A DNA stretch of 64,000 bases from Oscillospiraceae bacterium (GCA_015063785.1 SVTM01000001.1:62001-126000); one strand, 5' to 3'; shown: positions 41,756 through 50,410, counted from the first letter of the stretch. Numbers and translations: made by a program. The notes: generated by a model from the letters alone, not told the origin.

Positions 41756-43198
41756 ATGAGATACGAAACAGTCATCGGACTTGAAGTCCACGTTGAACTC
41801 GCCACAAAATCTAAGATCTTCTGCTCTTGTTCTGCCCATTCCTACGGCTCCGAACCAAACGATCACGTTTGCCCAGCATGCTGTGGTATGCCAGGTATGT
41901 TGCCCGTTGTTAACAAGAGAGTAGTGGATTACGGCATGAAAGCAGGCCTTATGCTTAACTGCCACATAAACAGAACTACTACTTTTGATAAAAAGAGCTA
42001 CTACTATCCCGACCTTCCTGCAGCTTATCAGACCACACAGTGGTTTGCTCCTGTTGCCGTTAACGGCCTTGTGGAAATAGAAACAAAGGAAGGCAAAAAG
42101 AATATCCGCATAAAGCAGATCCACATGGAAGAAGACGCAGGCAAGCTTGTACACGATATCCGCGAGGACACAACACACGTAGATTTTAACCGTACAAGCG
42201 TACCCCTTATCGAAATCGTAAGCCAGCCAGACCTTTCGAGCGCTGAAGAGGTTGAAGCATACCTCGAAAGACTCAAATCACTGCTTCGTTTTGCAAAGGT
42301 TGCAGAATGTGAAATGGCACACGGTACAATGCGTTGCGACGTTAACCTTTCGGTACGTCCCGAAGGCTCCGACAAGCTTGGCGTTCGTACCGAAATGAAA
42401 AACATGAACTCGATCGAAGCCATCAAGCGTGCCATCGAATACGAAACAGCACGTCACATTGACGCCATTGAAAACGGCACCGAAGTGCTTGTTCAGGAAA
42501 CCCGTCGCTGGGACGACATCAAGGGCAAGAGCTACGCCATGAGAACGAAGGAAACAGCGGGAGACTATCGTTATTTCCCTGATCCCAACGTAATGCCTGT
42601 TGTCATCGACGACGAATGGTTTGATTCGATAAAAGAATCTCTCCCCGAATTTCCCGAGGTCAAGCGCGAACGCTATGCAGGCGAATACGGTCTTGGAGAA
42701 TATGATGCAGAACGCCTTACTCAGAGTATCGCTCTTTGTGAATGTTTCGAAGGTGCATATGCAGTTTGCAAAAATGCAAAGGATGCAGCAAACTGGATGA
42801 TCTCTGACATCATGAGAATACTCAACAACAAACAGATGACCTATGATATGCTTTCGCTCGACGGCGCAACACTCGGCAAGCTTATCCTGCTCGTAACAGA
42901 CGGAAAAGTCAGCCGCGCAAACGGAAAGAAAATTCTTGAAGCTATGTTTGAAGATTCTTCGATCGATCCTGAAAGCTACGCAAAGGAAAATGATTTCATC
43001 ATATCCAACGACACAGGTCTTGTTGACAAGGTAGTAAAAGAAGTTATTGCCGCAGATCCTAAATCTGTTGCCGACTTTAAGGGAGGCAAGGAAAAAGCTC
43101 TTATGGCACTCTTTGGAAAGTGCATGAAGGAACTCAAGGGCAACTGCGATCCCCAGACTCTCAGAAGCATCCTCATTGATGCAGTAAACAAAGCATAA
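41756..43198 (+). CDS. gatB: Asp-tRNA(Asn)/Glu-tRNA(Gln) amidotransferase subunit GatB
   Basis: A 480-residue GatB, which phosphorylates the misacylated aminoacyl-tRNA and accepts ammonia. Conserved segments run the full length: YETVIGLEVHVELATKSKIFC, NDHVCPACCGMPGMLPVVN, KKSYYYPDLPAAYQTTQW, IRIKQIHMEEDAGKLVH, DFNRTSVPLIEIVSQPD, MRTKETAGDYRYFPDPN, and the C-terminal YqeY-like tail domain. Zinc cysteines (CSC and CPACC) are present. It starts two bases after the gatA stop, so it is coupled to it. No sign of decay, unlike GatA. Since GlnRS exists in this genome, its likely substrate is Asp-tRNA(Asn). Confidence 0.96.
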   Translation: MRYETVIGLEVHVELATKSKIFCSCSAHSYGSEPNDHVCPACCGMPGMLPVVNKRVVDYGMKAGLMLNCHINRTTTFDKKSYYYPDLPAAYQTTQWFAPVAVNGLVEIETKEGKKNIRIKQIHMEEDAGKLVHDIREDTTHVDFNRTSVPLIEIVSQPDLSSAEEVEAYLERLKSLLRFAKVAECEMAHGTMRCDVNLSVRPEGSDKLGVRTEMKNMNSIEAIKRAIEYETARHIDAIENGTEVLVQETRRWDDIKGKSYAMRTKETAGDYRYFPDPNVMPVVIDDEWFDSIKESLPEFPEVKRERYAGEYGLGEYDAERLTQSIALCECFEGAYAVCKNAKDAANWMISDIMRILNNKQMTYDMLSLDGATLGKLILLVTDGKVSRANGKKILEAMFEDSSIDPESYAKENDFIISNDTGLVDKVVKEVIAADPKSVADFKGGKEKALMALFGKCMKELKGNCDPQTLRSILIDAVNKA

Positions 43199-43204
43199 AT
43201 TTCA

Positions 43205-43231
43205 AAAACTCTGCCTTGTGCAGAGTTTTTG
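43205..43231 (+). terminator. Terminator of the aspS-gatCAB operon
   Basis: AAAACTCTGC / GCAGAGTTTT, ten-bp stem with a five-base loop and T-rich tail, six bases after the gatB stop. Confidence 0.88.
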
Positions 43232-43272
43232 TTTTGTATGCGAGGAAAAGACTATATTATATTGGTTTTTTA

Positions 43273-43301
43273 TTTACAAATTAAATTATTTATGGTAAAA
43301 T
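43273..43301 (+). promoter_or_regulatory. Promoter of the glycosidase-like gene
   Basis: TTTACA at 43273-43278, 17-base spacer, TAAAAT at 43296-43301, 36 bases before the ATG at 43338. Confidence 0.6.
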
Positions 43302-43337
43302 AAGCATAATCGTATATTGAAATTGTGAGGTGAACCA

Positions 43338-44735
43338 ATGAAAGACAACATCATTGTTTTTGGCAAATACAGAGGAATTCAAGAAAACGCGATCAATTAT
43401 TTATCTGAACTGATTTTTGATTATACAGGCACTGTACCTGCGTGCGTCAGCAGCAGCGAATATTTAGCAAAAGAAAACGCAAGATGCTTTTTTGTTGGTA
43501 CGCTGAATGACAATATGCAAATCAAAAATATTTCTAACAATAGGCTTTGCAATGCCGAGGAATACAGAATTAAAATAACTGACGGTAATGTATATATTGA
43601 AGGTTATGACGATGGCGGAGTACTTTATGGATGTCTTGATTTTTACAACGAATATCTGATGAAACAAGAAAAAACTCAAAGCTCCGATCCATATATTACA
43701 AATCCATTCGATTCCGATTTTGTAGAATTCGATTTTTCTGCATGTCCATCTGTGAAAAATCGAGGTTTGTGGACATGGGGTCATGTTGTGTACAATTATA
43801 GGTCTTACATCAAAAATATGGCAATGCTGAAGCTTAATACTCTGATTATTTGGAACGACCACGTGCCGCTTAATGCCGCATCGGTTATCGAATATGCGCA
43901 TAGCTATAACATAAAGTTGATATGGGGTTATCCTTGGGGATGGGATACAAACTGTAACGAAATTGACCTTGCTTCGCTTGAGAAATATACCGAGAACATC
44001 GTCGAATACTACGAGAAAAACTATGCTGATCTCGGCGGTGACGGAATTTATTTTCAGTCTTTTACCGAACTTTCAACCGATAAGATAGGTGACAAGCTGA
44101 TTGCTGAGACTGTTACTGATTTTGTAAACAAGACTGCAGGCATTCTTTTGGATAAACATCCGGATCTCAAGCTTTTATTCGGGCTTCATGCAACTTCTGT
44201 AAAAGAAAAACTCGAATTTATAAAAAATACCGATAAAAGGATACACATCATATGGGAAAACTGTGGCGCTTTCCCATATGATTATCTACCTCAAAATGTC
44301 GAAAATTTTGCTGAAACACTTGATTTTACAACTAAGATTTTTACACTTCGCGGTATGGATGAAAAAGCCGGTGTTGTACTGAAAGGATGCACAAAACTTG
44401 ATTGGAGCAAATTTGTTCATCAGCAAGGAAGTTACTGTCTGGGGCAGATGTCAGATGAATTCATAGAGAAAAAAGCTTCAGAAAAGAAAGATATTTGGCG
44501 TTATGTGCAGGCGTTTTGGCTGAGAAACGCCGATAAAGTGTATGAAACGATAAAAACCATCCATGATATTTCCAATGGTGACACATATATCACAGCGTTG
44601 GTAGAAGATGGTGCATTTGAAAAAAACATATATTTTCAGGTAGCGTTGCTTTCAAATATGTTGTTTGATTGTAATAAGCCTTATGAAGATATCATAAGCG
44701 ATACAGCCCAAAGCAAATACGTTGTTTTTGCATGA
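43338..44735 (+). CDS. Putative glycoside hydrolase with GH20/GH67-like N-terminal domain
   Basis: A 465-residue protein without a signal peptide. The first 120 residues resemble the small alpha/beta domain that precedes the barrel in GH20 and GH67 enzymes, ending in DDGGVLYGCLDFYNEYL. From residue 135 a TIM-barrel seems to follow: VKNRGLWTWGHVVYNYRSYIKNMAMLKLNTLIIWNDHVP, IKLIWGYPWGWDT, LGGDGIYFQSFTEL, LKLLFGLHA, IHIIWENCGAFPY. The acidic residues in GDGIYFQSFTEL and IWENCG are candidate catalytic groups. I cannot assign a CAZy family or substrate. It stands alone with its own promoter; base use is more AT-rich than the aspS-gat operon. Confidence 0.65.
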   Translation: MKDNIIVFGKYRGIQENAINYLSELIFDYTGTVPACVSSSEYLAKENARCFFVGTLNDNMQIKNISNNRLCNAEEYRIKITDGNVYIEGYDDGGVLYGCLDFYNEYLMKQEKTQSSDPYITNPFDSDFVEFDFSACPSVKNRGLWTWGHVVYNYRSYIKNMAMLKLNTLIIWNDHVPLNAASVIEYAHSYNIKLIWGYPWGWDTNCNEIDLASLEKYTENIVEYYEKNYADLGGDGIYFQSFTELSTDKIGDKLIAETVTDFVNKTAGILLDKHPDLKLLFGLHATSVKEKLEFIKNTDKRIHIIWENCGAFPYDYLPQNVENFAETLDFTTKIFTLRGMDEKAGVVLKGCTKLDWSKFVHQQGSYCLGQMSDEFIEKKASEKKDIWRYVQAFWLRNADKVYETIKTIHDISNGDTYITALVEDGAFEKNIYFQVALLSNMLFDCNKPYEDIISDTAQSKYVVFA

Positions 44736-44778
44736 TATTAACTATTTTTTGCACAAAACGATGAATTTTTAATATCTC

Positions 44779-44807
44779 TTGATATTTTTGTTAAAATATG
44801 ATAAAAT
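44779..44807 (+). promoter_or_regulatory. Promoter of the 76-residue protein gene
   Basis: TTGATA at 44779-44784, 17-base spacer, TAAAAT at 44802-44807, 29 bases before the ATG. Confidence 0.6.
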
Positions 44808-44836
44808 ATATAATATTAAAAAATGGAGGAACAAAA

Positions 44837-45067
44837 ATGAAAAAGATCATTTGCAAAGTCGAGTACGATACTGAAAAGTCGGAACTTGTACAGAAGTTTA
44901 CCAGCGGAAATATCGGGGACCCCGCAGGCTACGAAGAAAGCCTTTATGTAACCGAAAACGGAAAGTACTTCCTTTACACAAACGGCGGTGCAGAATCCGC
45001 GTATCCTGAAGAAGGAATCACCAGAATGTCGGCAGCAAAAGCCGACGAATGGCGCAAAAACCACTGA
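44837..45067 (+). CDS. Small conserved-type protein of unknown function
   Basis: Start at the ATG at 44837 (MKKIICKVEYDTEKSEL) after TGGAGGA; 76 residues. It has its own promoter and a strong terminator, so it is a real single-gene unit. The pattern YDTEKSELVQKFTSG...EESLYVTENGKYFLYTNGGAESAYPEEGITRMSAAKADEWRKN recalls a family of small Bacillota proteins with an LYxTxxGxxFLYxxGGxxSxY core and a final EAxxW helix; no function is known to me. Soluble, two- or three-stranded sheet plus helix by appearance. Confidence 0.75.
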   Translation: MKKIICKVEYDTEKSELVQKFTSGNIGDPAGYEESLYVTENGKYFLYTNGGAESAYPEEGITRMSAAKADEWRKNH

Positions 45068-45081
45068 AACACCATGACGCA

Positions 45082-45116
45082 AAAAGTCACTTGCATTATT
45101 TGCAAGTGACTTTTTT
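45082..45116. terminator. Bidirectional terminator
   Basis: 14-bp perfect stem AAAAGTCACTTGCA / TGCAAGTGACTTTT, five-base loop, T-rich tail, between the small protein gene and the convergent HAD gene. Confidence 0.93.
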
Positions 45117-45117
45117 A

Positions 45118-45918
45118 TTATATATCAGCTGTTTTACCGCTAATTATATCACCGACTCCGTCGTATATATAAGAGGGGCGATAGGGGAATTTTTGAAGGA
45201 TTTCAGGTGTAGTAACACCCGACAGAACAAGAACGGTTTCAATACCGGACTCAACGCCTGCTATGATATCGGTATCCATTCTGTCGCCGACAATAACAGC
45301 ATCTTCGGGGGCAACCCCAAGAATTTTAATACCTGATTTCATCATCAAAGGATTGGGTTTTCCCAAATAATAAGCAACCTTGCCTGTTGTGAGTTCAATA
45401 GGTGAAACAAGAGCGCGGCAGGCAGGAACAATGCCGTTTTCAGAAGGCCCGGTCATATCAGGATTTGTACCAATAAGTTTCGCACCATTAAACACATATC
45501 TAACCGCACGAACGATGTTCTCGTAGTTATAATTCTTTGTTTCGCCCACAACCACGTAATCAGGATTTACGTCATTCATAATGATACCTTGTTCATACAA
45601 GGCATTCAAAAGACCGGGTTCACCAATAACATACGCGGTACAGTTTGGTTTTTGTGTTTTAAGAAAATGAGCTGTTGCAAGAGCGCTGGTGTAAAAATGT
45701 TCCTCACCAACGTCAAGACCCATTCTCAAAAGCTTTTGACGCAGTTCAAGGGGAGAGCGCTCGGAACTGTTGGTAAGAAAAAGAAAACGTTTATTTTCCT
45801 TCTGAAGCCATTCCACGAATTCACGAACGCCCGGTAGAATTTGGTTTCCGTGATATATAACACCGTCCATATCACATATAAAACCTTTTTTGGATTTGAT
45901 ATCAAGAACATTGTTCAT
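45118..45918 (-). CDS. HAD-IIA family phosphatase (NagD-like)
   Basis: A 266-residue HAD phosphatase with capping domain type IIA. Motif I GFICDMDGVIYHGNQILPG holds the nucleophile aspartate, motif II FLFLTNSS, motif III lysine in YYLGKPNPLMM, motif IV VIVGDRMDTDIIAG. Members dephosphorylate nucleotides, sugar phosphates or 4-nitrophenyl phosphate; the natural substrate cannot be inferred. It overlaps the HD-domain gene by four bases, so the two are translationally coupled and may act on related nucleotide or phosphate compounds. Confidence 0.92.
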   Translation of the reverse strand: MNNVLDIKSKKGFICDMDGVIYHGNQILPGVREFVEWLQKENKRFLFLTNSSERSPLELRQKLLRMGLDVGEEHFYTSALATAHFLKTQKPNCTAYVIGEPGLLNALYEQGIIMNDVNPDYVVVGETKNYNYENIVRAVRYVFNGAKLIGTNPDMTGPSENGIVPACRALVSPIELTTGKVAYYLGKPNPLMMKSGIKILGVAPEDAVIVGDRMDTDIIAGVESGIETVLVLSGVTTPEILQKFPYRPSYIYDGVGDIISGKTADI

Positions 45919-46490
45919 TGTTTGTGAGTCTCCTCAATAAGATATGTTGCCTCAATATCGGCAATATGAAGCATTACGGCGAGAGGATAGCGCTCGAATG
46001 CGTTGCCGGCACAAAAGCTTCCACCGCGCACAGCATCATCAAAACCGCCCATGTGCCAGCGAATGGCAATAGCTTCGTCGATCTTGAGTTTCATAAAACG
46101 TTCAATAAGAAAAACAGATTTTTCGCCGTGTCCAAAAGGATATTTATCTTCAACAACATAATAGGGGACCTTGTCCCATTTTCCTGTAGCTTCATTCTTT
46201 ACATTTCTGTAGTTGATCTTATAAAATTCCGCCTTGCAAAGATCGTGAAGCAAAGCGCAGATAGCCATTGTTTCGTCGGGATTGCCGTTGTTATAACGGT
46301 TTATCATAACGCGATATACATTAAGACTGTGATCACAAAGACCACCCTCGTAAGCGCTATGAAATTTAGAGCTTGCAGGGGCGGTAAAAAAGTCGGTTGT
46401 TTTCAACCATTCCAAAAGTTCGGCAGATCCTTGTCTCGTTATAGTTTTTTTGTATTCGTCTATAAATTCCTGTGTTGAGCTCATCATCAT
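45915..46490 (-). CDS. HD domain phosphohydrolase
   Basis: A 191-residue HD-domain protein. Metal ligands: GLCDHSLNVYRVM (first His), ALLHDLCKAEFYK (HD pair), HGEKSVFLIERFM, and HIADIEATYL (final Asp). These fit a metal-dependent phosphohydrolase acting on nucleotides or cyclic nucleotides; similar proteins appear both in chromosomes and phages. GGAGGA precedes a run of three ATG codons, any of which could be the start; the third has the best spacing. It precedes and overlaps the HAD phosphatase. Confidence 0.87.
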   Translation of the reverse strand: MMMSSTQEFIDEYKKTITRQGSAELLEWLKTTDFFTAPASSKFHSAYEGGLCDHSLNVYRVMINRYNNGNPDETMAICALLHDLCKAEFYKINYRNVKNEATGKWDKVPYYVVEDKYPFGHGEKSVFLIERFMKLKIDEAIAIRWHMGGFDDAVRGGSFCAGNAFERYPLAVMLHIADIEATYLIEETHKQ

Positions 46491-46693
46491 TCCTCCAATG
46501 TTTATTTATTCTATTCTAACATAAAACGAAAGAGATGTAAATAGTAAACCATGTTTTATATCAAAAATTTACCACTTGTGCAAAATACACAACAAGGGAA
46601 GGGAAGAGCGCAAAATTCAAAAACAAGAAATCTGTATATTGATAAAAGAACACAAAACGACCTGCATATTGTGTCAGCATGCCGTTTTGCATG

Positions 46694-46721
46694 GTTTACA
46701 TAATGTTGTTTACATAAACAA
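46694..46721. repeat. Operator-like repeats in the HD/SpoIIM-like intergenic region
   Basis: GTTTACATAA occurs twice, 14 bases apart (46694-46703, 46708-46717), and the second copy is part of a perfect palindrome TTGTTTACATAAACAA (46706-46721). This 356-base intergenic stretch between divergent genes otherwise holds only AT-rich sequence and the hairpin at 46809-46843. Confidence 0.5.
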
Positions 46722-46808
46722 ATAATTAAATTGCACAAACTTTACAAAAATGCTCTCAACTTCTTGAATAAATTAAAAAAATGAGGTATCATATTATCGT
46801 GAGAATGA

Positions 46809-46843
46809 ATCACCTCTGAACCGCATAAGTTGTATGGGGTGAT
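46809..46843 (+). promoter_or_regulatory. Hairpin sequestering the ribosome site of the SpoIIM-like gene
   Basis: ATCACCTC pairs with GGGGTGAT (one T-G pair) across a 19-base loop; the 3' arm is the only ribosome site of the GTG start at 46847. The preceding gene is on the other strand, so this hairpin is not a terminator. The loop contains CATAAGT. Confidence 0.55.
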
Positions 46844-46846
46844 AAT

Positions 46847-47356
46847 GTGAAAAACAAAGTGCTTGAAAAATACGAAAAGCTATCGCTTGCTATTCTTTGT
46901 GCAAACGTGATTTTTTCGATTATTGCAGTTGTCACAGCGCTAAAGCTTATATCCAACAGTGCGTTTTTGTACACACAGGACATTTCATGGACAAAGCTTT
47001 TGTTTACCGACGTTTTTGTCACGGTACTTTTGGGGTTTTCCCATTTTTGCGGAGTAATCGCTGCCATGTCACCGATCTTCTGTTTCGCTTTTTCATTCTT
47101 CAACGCATTTGCATTTTTTATTAGCATCGCAAACTGTGATATTCCATCCATGTCAATTGTTTTTGCAACTTTGCCGCTCTGTCTGGCGCTTTTATACTTT
47201 TGTTTTTCCGCACATGCGGTTAGCAACAGCGTGATAACAGACAGACCCGGCACAACCCGCGCAAAAAAGCATATTCTTTATGATTTGTTACGCTTTTTTG
47301 TTTTTTCCATGATATCATTATTATTGATGCTTGCCGTTAGTTTAATCATCCAATAA
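46847..47356 (+). CDS. Polytopic membrane protein, possibly a divergent SpoIIM
   Basis: A 169-residue protein starting at GTG after GGGGTGAT, with about five membrane helices (SLAILCANVIFSIIAVVTAL, LLFTDVFVTVLLGFSHFCGVI, PIFCFAFSFFNAFAFFISIA, MSIVFATLPLCLALLYFCFSAHAVSNS, FFVFSMISLLLMLAVSLII). The spacing of helices and the pattern LPxxLxLLYFxFSAxAxSNS resemble the stage II sporulation protein M, part of the engulfment machinery, but identity is low and it is shorter than usual. Support comes from context: a xerD-type gene follows after 12 bases, as it does near spoIIM in many Bacillota. I call it SpoIIM-like only tentatively. Confidence 0.5.
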   Translation: MKNKVLEKYEKLSLAILCANVIFSIIAVVTALKLISNSAFLYTQDISWTKLLFTDVFVTVLLGFSHFCGVIAAMSPIFCFAFSFFNAFAFFISIANCDIPSMSIVFATLPLCLALLYFCFSAHAVSNSVITDRPGTTRAKKHILYDLLRFFVFSMISLLLMLAVSLIIQ

Positions 47357-47368
47357 TTCGGAGGAAGT

Positions 47369-48262
47369 ATGAAGGAAGACGCTCTTCTTGAGCTGTTTTA
47401 CGACTATTTGCAATACGAAAAACGCGTATCTCCCAACACATTCCATGCATACAAAAACGATCTTTCAAGTTTTTACTCTTTTTTGAACAGCCAAAGCCTT
47501 GTCGATATATCAGTTACTTCAGACGATATCGAAAGCTTTAAAAACCATATCAAAGAAGAAGGCCGTGCCACATCAAGCGTTTCGCGTTGCTTATCGTCTG
47601 TCAGAGCTCTGTACACATTTTTGCATAAGAACGATATTATAAAGCAGAATCCTGCTCGCAGTGTCAAAAATGACAAATCTTGCGAGAAACATTTAGATAT
47701 TCTCTCTGCCGACGAAATAGACACCCTTATCGGGCAGCCTTCCGGCACAGACGAAAAATCCATTCGCGACCGTGCCATGCTCGAGCTGCTTTATGCCACA
47801 GGTCTCAAGGTATCAGAGCTTATTTCTCTTGATATTTCTGACTTTAATCAATCGCTTTCCACCATAAGATGCAAAAGTTCTTCCGGTAAAAAAGAGCGCA
47901 TCATTCCGCTTTATCCGAAGATCAAAAAGCTTCTTTCTCATTACATCACTAATTCGAGAAAATACCTTGTTTTCAGTGATGACGAAACCGCACTTTTTGT
48001 TAATATAAGCGGTTCTCGAATGACACGACAAGGATTGTGGAAGATTATAAAGCAATATGCAACACAAGCCGGAATAAAAAAAGAAATAACCCCTTGCACA
48101 CTTCGTCATTCTTTTGCCGCCCACCTTCTTGAGAATGGTGCTGACGTTTTTCAACTTCGCGACGTTCTTGGTCATTCGGATATTTCTTCAACCAACGTTT
48201 ACGTAAGTTTTCTTAAGCAAAAAAGCACAAACTCGCTTTTGAAATTTCATCCTCACGCTTGA
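47369..48262 (+). CDS. XerD-like tyrosine recombinase with altered catalytic residues
   Basis: A 297-residue protein with the XerC/D layout: SAM-like N-domain (residues 1-95) and catalytic domain. Sequence context is strongly XerD-like (RDRAMLELLYATGLKVSELISL, ALFVNISGSRMTRQGLWKIIK, CTLRHSFAAHLLENGADVFQLRDVLGHSDISSTNVYVSF). Catalytic positions differ: Arg I in ATGLRVSEL is Lys147, His II in HTLRH is Cys243; the beta-strand Lys (KKER), Arg II (246), the LGHSD histidine (269) and the tyrosine (278) are kept. It lies 12 bases after the SpoIIM-like gene, the normal place for xerD. Either a weakened recombinase or one repurposed to bind DNA. Confidence 0.88.
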   Translation: MKEDALLELFYDYLQYEKRVSPNTFHAYKNDLSSFYSFLNSQSLVDISVTSDDIESFKNHIKEEGRATSSVSRCLSSVRALYTFLHKNDIIKQNPARSVKNDKSCEKHLDILSADEIDTLIGQPSGTDEKSIRDRAMLELLYATGLKVSELISLDISDFNQSLSTIRCKSSSGKKERIIPLYPKIKKLLSHYITNSRKYLVFSDDETALFVNISGSRMTRQGLWKIIKQYATQAGIKKEITPCTLRHSFAAHLLENGADVFQLRDVLGHSDISSTNVYVSFLKQKSTNSLLKFHPHA

Positions 48263-48375
48263 GCAAGCTTCATTTTTTACATATATACCAACGTTGTTAA
48301 TATGATGTTAATATATTTGAAGTAGAATATATGTGTTTGGTTTTCCGACACATATATTTTTTATGGAGATTATAA

Positions 48376-49359
48376 ATGGCAAAAAAGAAATTTGGATTTT
48401 TTGATTTCACCAAAGAGGGAAAAGGCGTAAAAAAAGAAAGCTACGTGGAAGACAAGCCTTTTACTTTATCTACCTTTTTTAAGACGCTTGGCCGAAATTT
48501 TTGGAATTTTTCCGGTCTCAATTTCCTATATATAGTTATCAATCTTCCGATATTTTTCGGATTATACGCTCTCTCGGGCAATCTCAATTTCACTTCGCAA
48601 ACGCCTCTTAATCCTTTATACTCACAGCTTTTCGGAATCACACACGCCGCCACCGAAGCATCTCCCATAACACAGTTGCACTTCAGTAAGCTCTACGAGG
48701 AATATTCGCTTTCTCTTCCGTCAACCGCGACCATAGTTTTCTTTTTTATAACACTTCTTGTAGTTTTCACCTTTGGTATTACAAACTGTGGAATGGCGGC
48801 TGTCCTTCGCGGTTACACGAGAAAAGAACCCGTTTTTCTAGCATCTGACTTTTTTGGTTCAATCGCAGCAAATTGGAAACAGGCATTACCCATGGGAATT
48901 ATTGATGTCGTTGCCACCTTTGTCACTTTCTACGTCTTCAATTTCTGGCGTACCTATGCGCAAGGATTTGTCAATGACATTATGTTCTATCTCAGCATTT
49001 TCCTACTTGTTATCTATTTCTTTATGCGCTTTTACATCTACACACTTATGATAACGTTCGATCTTTCTATATACAAAATACTCAAAAATTCGTTCATTTT
49101 TGCACTGCTCGGTTTCAAGAGAAATTTTGTAGCTCTCCTTGGTATTCTGCTTACTGTGTTTATCAACTTCTACATTTTCGCTCTGTTTATGCCACTCGGA
49201 ATTATTCTTCCTTTCATCATCACCATTTCGTTATGCTCTTTCATTGCGATATACTGCACTTATCCGAACGTAAAGAAATTCATGATAGACCCATATTATT
49301 CAGAAAAAGATGACGATTCCGACGACGAAGAAGACCCCATATTTGTCGATAGAGGATAA
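48376..49359 (+). CDS. DUF624 family membrane protein
   Basis: A 327-residue polytopic membrane protein with about six helices and an acidic C-terminus (EKDDDSDDEEDP). The DUF624 hallmarks are the opening FFKTLGRNFWNFSGLNFLYIVINLPIFFGLYAL, FGITNCGMAAVLRGYTRKEPVFLASDFFGSIAANWKQALPMG, and YIYTLMITFDLSIYKILKNSFIFALLGFKRN. The family is common in Bacillota, often near sugar ABC transporters, but its function is unknown; no transporter genes are near here. Ribosome site TGGAG. Ends at a strong hairpin. Confidence 0.88.
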   Translation: MAKKKFGFFDFTKEGKGVKKESYVEDKPFTLSTFFKTLGRNFWNFSGLNFLYIVINLPIFFGLYALSGNLNFTSQTPLNPLYSQLFGITHAATEASPITQLHFSKLYEEYSLSLPSTATIVFFFITLLVVFTFGITNCGMAAVLRGYTRKEPVFLASDFFGSIAANWKQALPMGIIDVVATFVTFYVFNFWRTYAQGFVNDIMFYLSIFLLVIYFFMRFYIYTLMITFDLSIYKILKNSFIFALLGFKRNFVALLGILLTVFINFYIFALFMPLGIILPFIITISLCSFIAIYCTYPNVKKFMIDPYYSEKDDDSDDEEDPIFVDRG

Positions 49360-49371
49360 AACAAAAAACAA

Positions 49372-49398
49372 CCGTAAGAAGCATGTTGCTTCTTACGG
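49372..49398. terminator. Terminator between the DUF624 and Xer-type genes
   Basis: 12-bp perfect stem CCGTAAGAAGCA / TGCTTCTTACGG with a three-base loop, extended by AACAA/TTGTT; it lies between convergent genes. Confidence 0.88.
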
Positions 49399-49417
49399 CG
49401 TTGTTTAATTTATATGA

Positions 49418-50410
49418 TCATTCTTCCTTGGTCTTTACAGGTTTTGACGGTTTGATGGACGAAAGGGGATTCGACTGTGCCGCTTTCTGCATCTGCTCGT
49501 CGCTGAGATGTGTATATATCTGCGTGGTGGACAGATCCTCGTGACCGAGAATGTCCTTAAGTACTCTGACGTCGGTGTGGCCGTGTTGATACATAAGGGT
49601 GGCCGCCGTGTGTCTTAGTTTGTGCACAGACATATTTCGATTTTCAAGTCCTGCTTCTTTCAGTCTTTTATATACAAGCCACTGAATGGTTTTTACGTTC
49701 AGTCGATTTCTGTTGCGAGAGATAAAAAGAGCATCCTTATCCTTGCCCTTGATGTCTTTTGGGCGAACGGCAAGATAGGCTGAAATTGCAGCTTTGCAGG
49801 CATCGTTGAGATAAACCATGCGCTCTTTATTTCCCTTGCCGACAACGCGAAGCTTTGAAAGATCCTGCTCGATGTCCTTTAGTGATATGCCCTCGAGTTC
49901 AGAAACACGAAGTCCGCAGTTAAGGAATATAGTGATGATTGCATAGTCTCTCTCGTAATTTGGGGGAGAGATGCTGGATAACAGCTGTTGAGCTTCTTCC
50001 AGATTCAGATATTTCGGCAGACTTTTCTTTTTCTTTGGCGAGTCAAGCTTATCCGACGGGTTTTCATCAACTTCAAAAGAGTTTTTTAGAAATTTATAAA
50101 GGTTTCTGATGGCGCACAGTTTTCGTGCACGGGCAGCTTCTTTGTTCTTTCTGTCGGTCTGAACGTAAAGCATGAAATTATATATATCCCTTTGTGTGAC
50201 TCCGCGGACATCGTCATCTGTACAATCCGAAAACTCAATTTCGGTTATGTCACAATCATATCGGTCGGGATATTTATTTTTTAGCACGAATCTGAAAAAA
50301 TGTCTGATATCATGATAATATTGAAACACGGTTTGTTCCGAACGTCCCTGTATTGTACCCTTATACGAAAGAAAATTCAGAACAAGCTGCGGAGCATCGT
50401 TGTATTGCAT
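49418..50410 (-). CDS. Tyrosine recombinase, XerC/XerD type, catalytically intact
   Basis: A 330-residue site-specific recombinase. The N-terminal SAM-like domain (VLNFLSYKGTIQGRSEQTVFQYYHDIRHFFRFVL) and a full catalytic set are present: Arg I in NCGLRVSELEGI, Lys in VVGKGNKERMVYL, HKLRH (His and Arg II), LGHEDLSTTQIYTH with the third histidine and the tyrosine. The charged C-terminal tail after YTHLSDEQMQKAAQ is longer than in XerD. This form is common in Clostridia as a chromosomal Xer protein; nothing nearby suggests an integrative element. It may be the working chromosome-dimer recombinase of this genome, given the altered XerD-like protein 1 kb away. Confidence 0.93.
   Translation of the reverse strand: MQYNDAPQLVLNFLSYKGTIQGRSEQTVFQYYHDIRHFFRFVLKNKYPDRYDCDITEIEFSDCTDDDVRGVTQRDIYNFMLYVQTDRKNKEAARARKLCAIRNLYKFLKNSFEVDENPSDKLDSPKKKKSLPKYLNLEEAQQLLSSISPPNYERDYAIITIFLNCGLRVSELEGISLKDIEQDLSKLRVVGKGNKERMVYLNDACKAAISAYLAVRPKDIKGKDKDALFISRNRNRLNVKTIQWLVYKRLKEAGLENRNMSVHKLRHTAATLMYQHGHTDVRVLKDILGHEDLSTTQIYTHLSDEQMQKAAQSNPLSSIKPSKPVKTKEE

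Noticed and set aside
46556-46738. 60-codon minus-strand ORF in the long intergenic gap
   Set aside because: No ribosome site, no family resemblance, and it covers the repeats that look like operators.
49418-50410. Integrase marking a mobile element
   Set aside because: The recombinase looks like a chromosomal Xer protein; no excisionase, phage genes, direct repeats or att-like sites surround it, and neighbours are core genes.
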